Origin: Betaproteobacteria bacterium
Lineage (GTDB): Bacteria; Pseudomonadota; Gammaproteobacteria; Burkholderiales; Burkholderiaceae_A
Direction of reading: 5' to 3'
Length of the DNA: 5,401 nucleotides
Assembly (NCBI GenBank): GCA_028139685.1
Contig: JAOINQ010000040.1
Span: forward strand, 1-5,401
Under the pieces are notes generated by a model. That model searched no databases, had not been told where the DNA came from, and saw only the letters and a program-made list of their open reading frames with translations. Each line of letters begins with the position of its first letter. Position 1 is the first letter of the stretch. The position numbers and the translations under genes were made by a program. Positions 1 to 3,667 of this stretch are shown one piece after another.

Positions 1-120
1 ACAGACCTGTAAGAAGTATCGCAACCACATGATAATCGAGTGCAAAACACAAGCCAATCCAACTAGAGCATGCGAAAAAGAATGAACCGCAGCTTTGAGT
101 TTATTTAAATAGTGACTCAT
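1..120 (-). CDS. N-terminal fragment of a possible small membrane protein (runs off the left edge)
   Basis: Reading the minus strand from the ATG at 120-118, the frame stays open for 40 codons to the window edge. The peptide has a basic, polar start (MSHYLNKLKAAVHS) followed by a hydrophobic stretch, as in a protein entering the membrane. The pattern S-F-x-H-A-x-x-G at about residues 14-21 loosely recalls the N-terminus of the prokaryotic diacylglycerol/undecaprenol kinase family (DgkA), but the residues that follow do not match well, so this is only a hint. No clear Shine-Dalgarno precedes the ATG. It would be transcribed divergently from the plus-strand operon. It could also be a chance open frame, since 40 codons is short. 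Confidence 0.3.
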   Translation of the reverse strand, partial: MSHYLNKLKAAVHSFSHALVGLACVLHSIIMWLRYFLQVC

Positions 121-214
121 ATTATGTTGGACTTTATAAAGAGAAAAGTTGTACTTCATTCCATTAAAATGCAACTAACGTTAAAATTTGTTTGTTTTAT
201 GTAATACGAATCCT

Positions 215-242
215 TTGACCGCCATATAATAAAATGTATTAA
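215..242 (+). promoter_or_regulatory. Probable sigma70 promoter of the five-gene plus-strand operon
   Basis: A -35-like TTGACC at 215-220 is followed after 16 bases by a -10-like TATTAA at 237-242, which would put the start of transcription near 249 and leave a leader of about 33 bases before the first ATG at 282. A second -10-like hexamer, TATAAT at 225-230, lies in the spacer but has no good -35 at the correct distance. No operator or riboswitch is evident. This is the only strong promoter-like pair I see ahead of the operon. Confidence 0.5.
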
Positions 243-281
243 CGGCCAAAAGCTGAAGTAGAGGAAAAAAGAAAGGAAAAG

Positions 282-560
282 ATGGCTCCCCGAATTAAAA
301 TTTCTCCAACATCTAAAGAAGTCTATAAGGTTCAAGTGTCTGGAAAAACAGAAACAATGCATTCTGTGTCGATGACTGACCAAGATTACGAAAGATTCAC
401 TGGCCGAAGAAAACCAAAAGAACAATTAGTGCTTTTTGCGTTTAAATTTTTGCTTAGGAGGGAGGAAAACACCTCAATTTTGCGAGAATTTGCGATCCGT
501 AAAATCAACGAATACTTTCCAGAGTTCGAGAAGGAAGTAGTTGATTGGTCTAAGCTATAA
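282..560 (+). CDS. Conserved hypothetical protein, 92 aa, small soluble
   Basis: This is the first gene of the operon. The product is a small charged protein with no signal peptide, membrane segment or cysteine. The N-terminal half looks like beta-strands (about residues 13-31, KEVYKVQVSGKTETMHSVSM). The C-terminal half looks helical and carries the stretch FLLRREENTSILREF followed by INEYFPEFEKE (about residues 56-86). That combination (a leucine/arginine-rich helix, N-T-S-I-L, then Y-F-P-E) feels like a recurring bacterial family of unknown function, from memory only. The start is the ATG at 282, preceded by a purine-rich GAAAGGAAAAG that serves as ribosome-binding site. The frame is closed upstream by a TAA at 240-242, which is part of the proposed -10 element, so no longer product is possible. 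The next gene begins 8 bases after the stop. Function unknown. Confidence 0.75.
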   Translation: MAPRIKISPTSKEVYKVQVSGKTETMHSVSMTDQDYERFTGRRKPKEQLVLFAFKFLLRREENTSILREFAIRKINEYFPEFEKEVVDWSKL

Positions 561-568
561 TTCCATCT

Positions 569-979
569 ATGAAATTTTTAGGCATACTTCTTTTAATTAC
601 TTTCAGCGGAAAAGCCGAGAGCAGGGATTATGTGTGTTATTTCGAGAAGAAAAGTGAAGTGATGAAAGATTTTTCTGCGGAGGAGCAGATCGCAGAATCG
701 AATAATAGTAATAAAGAGCTTATTAAAATTATTGGTGCTCCAGTTTCTGTGATGGTTGGTAAGTCTGAGCTTATTTATAGAGTAAAAGTTTACAACAGAG
801 AAAACAAGTTAACCTTCAAAATTATAGAAGCCAATGATCAGTCGATTATTGGCTGGAATGAGGAGAAAAAGTTTTCAACCTTTTTTTCATTAGAAAAGCA
901 AACAATGGTGTTTGCCGAACTATTATCGGGTGAGCATGTTGCAGCTTATTTTTATAGTTGCATGAGAGTTTCAAATTGA
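569..979 (+). CDS. Exported hypothetical protein, 136 aa
   Basis: I do not recognise this family. The N-terminus (MKFLGILLLITFSGKAES) is a short signal peptide: one lysine, a leucine/isoleucine-rich core, and a plausible cleavage near residues 16-18, so the protein is probably periplasmic. The mature part is about 118 residues, mixed charged and hydrophobic in a pattern suggesting a beta-rich fold. It has only two cysteines, C23 just after the signal peptide and C131 five residues from the end, which could form a disulfide tying the two ends together. There is no lipobox. The start lies 8 bases after the preceding stop and has no recognisable Shine-Dalgarno, so translation is probably coupled to the gene before. 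Its stop TGA (977-979) overlaps the TTG start of the next gene. An exported protein within an otherwise cytoplasmic operon is unexpected. Confidence 0.7.
   Translation: MKFLGILLLITFSGKAESRDYVCYFEKKSEVMKDFSAEEQIAESNNSNKELIKIIGAPVSVMVGKSELIYRVKVYNRENKLTFKIIEANDQSIIGWNEEKKFSTFFSLEKQTMVFAELLSGEHVAAYFYSCMRVSN
964..979 (+). promoter_or_regulatory. Ribosome-binding site and TTG/TGA start-stop overlap deciding the start of the flavin-binding gene
   Basis: GAGAG at 964-968 lies 7 bases before a TTG at 976-978. The TGA stop of the exported protein occupies 977-979, so stop and start overlap as TTGA, typical of translational coupling. The other in-frame candidate, TTG at 958, has only an AT-rich tract upstream and no ribosome-binding site. 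No ATG in this frame precedes the conserved region. Confidence 0.55.
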
Positions 980-1512
980 ATCTTACGAACTTTTTCGAGA
1001 AAGCTTTTAAAACGCTAATCAGAGCAAGCGTTGATAAGAAGTCGGACGCACGCAATGTCGTGGTAAGTATTTCTGATGGAGATTATCCCAGTTCTAGGAT
1101 TATGGTTTTAAGAGAGGTAAATGTTGAGGATAAATCATTCATTTTTTTTAGTGATAGCAATTCTGAAAAATGTAAGCTCTTAGGCGTGAATCCAAGAGGA
1201 AGTTTGACTGTATGGGACAGAAAAAATAATCTTCAAATTAGAATCAGAGGTAAATTTGTTCTTGAACCAGATATTTTTCGATATTGGAATAGATTGGGAG
1301 ATTTGGCGAAGAAGAGTTACGGAAATCAACCATGTCCCTCAATGCCTATTCCGGAGAGATGGGATTATGATAACAAGCCAGAGATATCAAGTTTCACAGT
1401 TTTAAAATTTTTTGCTAATAAATTTGATATATTATTGCTTGATAAAGAAAAACACACTAGAGCAGTGTATGAATCGAGAGATTCCTGGAAGGGATGCTGG
1501 GTAGTCCCCTAA
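976..1512 (+). CDS. Pyridoxamine 5'-phosphate oxidase-like FMN-binding split-barrel protein
   Basis: The protein, 178 aa from the TTG at 976 (184 aa if TTG 958 is used), resembles the PNPOx-like FMN-binding split-barrel family, particularly the Alr4036-type branch. Visible family marks are S-S-R-I-M-V-L-R at residues 39-46 (strand with FMN-phosphate-binding arginines), FFSDSNSEKCK at 57-67 (equivalent to the TD-x-RS-x-K turn), N-P at 72-73, and L-Q-I-R-I-R-G at 86-92. The C-terminus W-K-G-C-W-V-V-P echoes the W...RL-x-P end of PdxH. It is shorter than classical PdxH (about 210-230 aa). Members of this group are often not true pyridoxine-phosphate oxidases, so the substrate is open; FMN- or F420-type redox chemistry in the cytoplasm is likely. 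It overlaps the exported protein gene and lies 21 bases before the peroxiredoxin, so co-expression is near certain. Confidence 0.8.
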   Translation: MNLTNFFEKAFKTLIRASVDKKSDARNVVVSISDGDYPSSRIMVLREVNVEDKSFIFFSDSNSEKCKLLGVNPRGSLTVWDRKNNLQIRIRGKFVLEPDIFRYWNRLGDLAKKSYGNQPCPSMPIPERWDYDNKPEISSFTVLKFFANKFDILLLDKEKHTRAVYESRDSWKGCWVVP

Positions 1513-1522
1513 TAAAAATAAT

Positions 1523-1533
1523 GGAGTACTGGT
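1523..1533 (+). promoter_or_regulatory. Ribosome-binding site of the peroxiredoxin gene
   Basis: GGAG at 1523-1526 is followed after 7 bases by the ATG at 1534. It is the clearest Shine-Dalgarno in the operon, which suggests that the peroxiredoxin is translated more strongly than its neighbours. Confidence 0.6.
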
Positions 1534-2049
1534 ATGAAAATAAATGTAAAAGATAAAATTCCGAAGAGTGAGTTTTTTGAGTATTTTTTATCTGAAGCGC
1601 ATGGTTGTTCTATTGGGGTGAATAAGCATGATTCACATAAACTTTTTGAAGGGAAAAAAGTTGTGTTGACTGGTGTGCCCGGTGCTTTTACCCCAACGTG
1701 TTCAGAAAAGCATTTGCCCGATTTTATTGAAAAGGAAAATGAAGTGCGCGCCCTAGGTATTAATGAGATATTTTTTATGGCGGTCAACGACCCTTTTGTC
1801 ATGGCGTATTGGGGGAAACATTATAATAAGCCAGATTCAATTCGTATGATTGGTGATCCAGAAGGTAGTTTCACCAAAGAAATTGGTTTGGATGTTGATT
1901 TATCTATTGCTGGATTGGGGTTAAGGTCCAAAAGATTTACTGCCGTTATAGAGGACAACATAGTGACTTATATTGAGGCGGAGGATGCTCCACCGGACTA
2001 TGAGAGATCTAGTGCAAGTAATTTAACAAAGTTTTTAAAAAATAGATAA
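1534..2049 (+). CDS. Prx5-type peroxiredoxin (redoxin family), 1-Cys-like
   Basis: This thiol peroxidase reduces hydrogen peroxide and organic hydroperoxides in the cytoplasm. The 171 aa length is close to the usual 155-170 of the Prx5 group. The active-site motif PGAFTPTCS spans residues 49-57, with peroxidatic Cys56 and the helper Thr53. The conserved active-site arginine is in RSKRF (Arg134), followed by the typical strand AVIEDNIV. Other family marks are KHLPDF (59-64), VNDPFVMAYWGK (84-95) and GDPEGSFTKEIGL (107-119). The only other cysteine is Cys25. The position of the C-terminal resolving cysteine of animal PRDX5 is occupied by the serine-rich ERSSASN, so recycling probably needs an outside thiol such as glutathione/glutaredoxin. 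The stretch from 147 to 155 (EAEDAPPDY) departs from the usual N-V-E segment. It sits between the flavin-barrel gene and the SRAP gene, with gaps of 21 and 11 bases. Confidence 0.95.
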   Translation: MKINVKDKIPKSEFFEYFLSEAHGCSIGVNKHDSHKLFEGKKVVLTGVPGAFTPTCSEKHLPDFIEKENEVRALGINEIFFMAVNDPFVMAYWGKHYNKPDSIRMIGDPEGSFTKEIGLDVDLSIAGLGLRSKRFTAVIEDNIVTYIEAEDAPPDYERSSASNLTKFLKNR

Positions 2050-2060
2050 GGCTAGGAATT

Positions 2061-2705
2061 GTGTGTAGTCGATTTCACCAATCTTCAAGTGGCATTAGCA
2101 CCGATGGATTCAATATAGAGGAATTATTTAAAAGAACTATTGTTGCTCAATGTGAAAAGGAAGGTGTCCGAGATATTTTTCCTGATCATGATGCGAATAT
2201 CTTCATTAGCGTGAACAATATGTTCGTGGAGAAAAAAGCGCGTTGGGGATTTCCACCGGTTAGCGTTGGAAATCGTCCAATAAATAACATTAGGAATTTA
2301 GATTCATGGTGGTGGAAAGACTGCAATGGCGAGTACTTAAAAAAGAAGGAATATAGATGCATTATTCCTTTTTTGAAATTTGCAGAGCCCCCTAAAAAGC
2401 CAGCATGGTTTCGTATAAAAAATAGGCCCGTAAGTTTTTTTGCTGGCGTATGGAGACCGTGGTATGGAGAACGTTTATTAAAAATTTCTGAAAAACGCAA
2501 CCGATTTAAAACCTTAAGAAACTGGGACCTTTTCGCATTTCTTACAACTTTTCCAAATGATGTAATAAAACCTTATCATCCCAAATCAATGCCCGTTATT
2601 TTGAGTACGCCTGAGGAAGTATCAAGTTGGTTTTCAGAAGGGTATAACAGCCTGAAAAAAGCTCAGAAGCCTCTAGAAAACAATTTATTGTCTTGCGTAA
2701 ATTAA
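2061..2705 (+). CDS. SRAP domain protein (HMCES/YedK-like abasic-site shield)
   Basis: SRAP proteins attach covalently to abasic sites in single-stranded DNA through the alpha-amino group and thiol of Cys2, forming a thiazolidine link that protects the lesion. Start is GTG at 2061, with AGGA at 2054-2057 upstream, giving M-C-S-R-F; removal of Met exposes Cys2. The remaining active-site residues match by pattern: N-x-R at residues 76-78, Glu109 in the segment replacing the usual F-x-E-W, and His173 in YHPKSMPVIL (172-181). RWGFPP (61-66), RCIIP (99-103), FAGVWRPW (127-134) and FAFLTTFPN (158-166) also fit the family. The variant with N-I-R-N and H-P-K-x-M-P, rather than N-A-R-x-E and H-D-R-M-P, appears to be the branch common in Proteobacteria. 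Length, 214 aa, is normal. It is the last gene of the operon, 11 bases after the peroxiredoxin. The likely role is tolerance of oxidised or depurinated DNA. Confidence 0.9.
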   Translation: MCSRFHQSSSGISTDGFNIEELFKRTIVAQCEKEGVRDIFPDHDANIFISVNNMFVEKKARWGFPPVSVGNRPINNIRNLDSWWWKDCNGEYLKKKEYRCIIPFLKFAEPPKKPAWFRIKNRPVSFFAGVWRPWYGERLLKISEKRNRFKTLRNWDLFAFLTTFPNDVIKPYHPKSMPVILSTPEEVSSWFSEGYNSLKKAQKPLENNLLSCVN

Positions 2706-2760
2706 TTGGAACAAATAAGGAGATCAGTGTGATTTGATGGGAAGATCGTTTAAATAACTA

Positions 2761-2788
2761 CGAGAGGCACCTCTTCGATTCCTTTTTT
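2761..2788 (+). terminator. Possible weak rho-independent terminator of the plus-strand operon
   Basis: CGAGAG at 2761-2766 can pair with CTCTTCG at 2771-2777 around a GCAC loop, with one bulged T. An additional outer pairing of GGAA..TCG (2740-2748) with CGATTCC (2776-2782), which would share bases with the inner stem, brings the structure right up to six Ts at 2783-2788. It lies 56 bases after the SRAP stop. The stem is short and imperfect, so the assignment is tentative. Confidence 0.35.
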
Positions 2789-2807
2789 GTATGGCTTTTT
2801 TGTTTAC

Positions 2808-2848
2808 AAATCTCGTGAAAGTTAATGGTTTGCGGCTCTCACGAATTT
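2808..2848. repeat. Inverted repeat with 20-base loop
   Basis: TCGTGA at 2813-2818 pairs with TCACGA at 2839-2844. The stem is extended by AAAT (2808-2811) and ATTT (2845-2848) with one bulged C at 2812. There is no T-run after it, so it is not an obvious terminator; it could be a binding site, part of a 3' untranslated structure, or chance. Confidence 0.3.
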
Positions 2849-2940
2849 TATCCTCCTATACTCTCTTCTTATTTGGATAGAAAAATTAGGAAAACCGAAT
2901 CTAAAAGAAATTTCCCATTTGATGGGATAAGAAAAGCGGT

Positions 2941-2981
2941 GTTTGTGATTGAAAAGTTTTGTGAACCATACAATCACAAAC
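2941..2981. repeat. Perfect 11-bp inverted repeat, possible bidirectional terminator
   Basis: GTTTGTGATTG at 2941-2951 is the exact reverse complement of CAATCACAAAC at 2971-2981, with a 19-base loop. Beyond one T/C mismatch, GG at 2938-2939 pairs with CC at 2983-2984, and the A-run at 2932-2935 faces the T-run at 2985-2988. An A-run on one side and a T-run on the other is the layout of a terminator working in both directions, which suits its place between converging transcripts. The long loop and modest GC content weaken this reading; a protein-binding palindrome is the alternative. Confidence 0.45.
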
Positions 2982-2997
2982 CCCTTTTGCCTTTACC

Positions 2998-3028
2998 GAT
3001 ACTAAAATTTGTATCTAATAAAATTTTA
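2998..3028. repeat. Two overlapping, mutually exclusive AT-rich inverted repeats
   Basis: TAAAATTT at 3003-3010 pairs with AAATTTTA at 3021-3028 around a 10-base loop. Alternatively GATAC at 2998-3002 pairs with GTATC at 3011-3015, using TAAAATTT as its loop. The two hairpins cannot form together. They lie just downstream of the PepSY stop codon in that transcript. In such AT-rich DNA, chance is a real possibility. Confidence 0.25.
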
Positions 3029-3050
3029 TTGCATTTCTTTGATATGAGTA

Positions 3051-3590
3051 TTAAGAATCCACTCCTACTTCGAAATACTCGAATTCCTGCTCGAGAACTT
3101 TTCCGGTTATTCCGTCGATTTCAATCTCTATTTCTTTTTTGGTCTTTCCGTTATAAATATCAAATTCATAAACGGGTTTACCATCTTCAATAGCATACTC
3201 ACGGTCGACTATTTTCCCGGCAATATTGCCAGATGCAATTTTTTCCGCCTGGTTTCTTGATATTTTACTAAGCTTTTTAAATCTCTCATCGGTAATGTTG
3301 ACTTCTTCTTCTGCATCCGTCAATTCAACCGTCTTTGGATTGCATTCAACCTCTATCTCTTTGGAATTTTTAGGGTTCGATCTGTCTTTCATGAATACAT
3401 CAAATTCATAAAAAAACTCTCCTTTATTATTCCCTTCGGCTTCAACCGACAGTAAATATCCGGGATATTTTGCTAACACTTTGGTTGCACATCCAGCAAA
3501 CCCCGTAGTAGGTACTTCGGGTTCCTTAGCAACTGCAAAATGGTTAACTGAAAACATTGCCACTACTAGCATAATGATTTTAAATCTCAT
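3051..3590 (-). CDS. Exported protein with two PepSY-like modules
   Basis: The 179 aa product starts with a clear signal peptide (residues 1-21) ending in A-V-A before Lys22, so it is periplasmic. Two related modules follow. The first covers roughly residues 30-97 and the second roughly 108-172. Each has a helical segment, then Y-E-F-D (61-64 and 141-144), then K-E-I-E (77-80 and 152-155). The second module ends in D-G-I-T-G-K-V-L-E (159-167), the typical PepSY finish. The first has an expanded loop and two cysteines (C34, C83) that may form a disulfide. PepSY domains are periplasmic or extracellular modules linked to peptidase inhibition, signalling and, in PepSY-TM proteins, metal reduction; no activity can be assigned here. 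A strong GGAGGA lies 3 bases before the ATG. The gene follows the TonB-dependent receptor in the same direction, with a hairpin between them, so it is probably an accessory of receptor-mediated uptake. Confidence 0.85.
   Translation of the reverse strand: MRFKIIMLVVAMFSVNHFAVAKEPEVPTTGFAGCATKVLAKYPGYLLSVEAEGNNKGEFFYEFDVFMKDRSNPKNSKEIEVECNPKTVELTDAEEEVNITDERFKKLSKISRNQAEKIASGNIAGKIVDREYAIEDGKPVYEFDIYNGKTKKEIEIEIDGITGKVLEQEFEYFEVGVDS
3159..3412. repeat. 14-bp direct repeat inside the PepSY gene
   Basis: ATCAAATTCATAAA occurs at 3159-3172 and again at 3399-3412. Both copies encode the Y-E-F-D strand (read on the minus strand), one in each module. This supports an origin of the two modules by internal duplication, although short codon-level convergence is possible. 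Confidence 0.5.
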
Positions 3591-3593
3591 AGA

Positions 3594-3600
3594 TCCTCCA
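3594..3600 (-). promoter_or_regulatory. Strong ribosome-binding site of the PepSY gene, abutting the terminator T-run
   Basis: On the minus strand TGGAGGA occupies 3600-3594, 3 bases before the ATG at 3590. It begins just one base (a C at 3601) after the run of five Ts that follows the hairpin, so no promoter can fit between hairpin and ribosome-binding site. Confidence 0.7.
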
Positions 3601-3601
3601 G

Positions 3602-3633
3602 AAAAACGGACATACTGCGTGAGCAGTATGTCC
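3602..3633 (-). terminator. Perfect hairpin plus T-run: terminator/attenuator after the receptor gene
   Basis: Read on the minus strand, GGACATACTGC (3633-3623), loop TCAC, then GCAGTATGTCC (3618-3608), an 11-bp stem with no mismatch, followed by G and five Ts (3606-3602). This is the layout of a rho-independent terminator, 32 bases after the receptor stop codon. Its place directly before the PepSY ribosome-binding site suggests partial termination or processing that lowers PepSY expression relative to the receptor. On the plus strand the loop would read GTGA, a GNRA-type tetraloop. Confidence 0.75.
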
Positions 3634-3657
3634 TCGTAAAGACAATTAATGTATTAA

Positions 3658-3667
3658 AGAAGCTTCT
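3658..3667. repeat. 10-bp perfect palindrome at the receptor stop codon
   Basis: AGAAGCTTCT is a perfect palindrome overlapping the TAG stop of the receptor gene. It is short and may be chance; no function is proposed. Confidence 0.3.

Larger units (their letters stand above)
2706..3050. other. Convergent intergenic region, 345 bases, no convincing gene
   Basis: This gap separates the end of the plus-strand operon from the end of the minus-strand PepSY gene. I find no tRNA or other known RNA, and no coding frame with a ribosome-binding site and protein-like composition. It contains several inverted repeats, listed separately, and an 11-bp direct repeat (ATTTGATGGGA at 2732-2742 and 2917-2927). 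It is AT-rich with long T-runs at 2783-2788 and 2796-2801. Confidence 0.6.

Noticed and set aside
234..281. ATG-TAT-TAA followed by an in-frame, protein-like stretch (R-P-K-A-E-V-E-E-K) up to the ATG of the 92 aa gene, suggesting an extended protein with a stop codon read through
   Set aside because: The TATTAA is better explained as the -10 element of the promoter, and the purine-rich stretch as the leader and ribosome-binding site; nothing else supports recoding.
156..425. 89-residue minus-strand open frame
   Set aside because: It runs antisense over the promoter region and the first operon gene, has a low-complexity F/S/H-rich composition, and has no ribosome-binding site.
846..1055. 69-residue minus-strand open frame across the junction of the exported protein and flavin-barrel genes
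   Set aside because: It is antisense to two well-supported genes and has no recognisable protein features.
1509..1802. 97-residue minus-strand open frame over the peroxiredoxin gene
   Set aside because: It is a shadow of the peroxiredoxin gene; the plus-strand frame carries the family motifs.
2186..2500. 104-residue minus-strand open frame over the SRAP gene
   Set aside because: It is antisense to a gene with complete SRAP active-site motifs and has no independent support.
2761..2790. TTCGATTCC at 2774-2782, like a tRNA or tmRNA T-loop
   Set aside because: The flanking bases do not form a T-arm stem, and no acceptor stem, anticodon arm or CCA end is present.
2941..2981. Inverted repeat considered as an integron attC site or a CRP-type operator
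   Set aside because: It lacks the GTTRRRY/RYYYAAC core of attC sites, and the TGTGA and TCACA halves are much too far apart for a CRP site.
2825..3193. 122-residue plus-strand open frame in and beyond the convergent gap
   Set aside because: Its second half is antisense to the PepSY gene, it spans several inverted repeats, it has no good ribosome-binding site, and its composition is not protein-like.
3226..3411. 61-residue plus-strand open frame within the PepSY gene
   Set aside because: It is antisense to the PepSY gene, which has a signal peptide, a strong ribosome-binding site and domain motifs.
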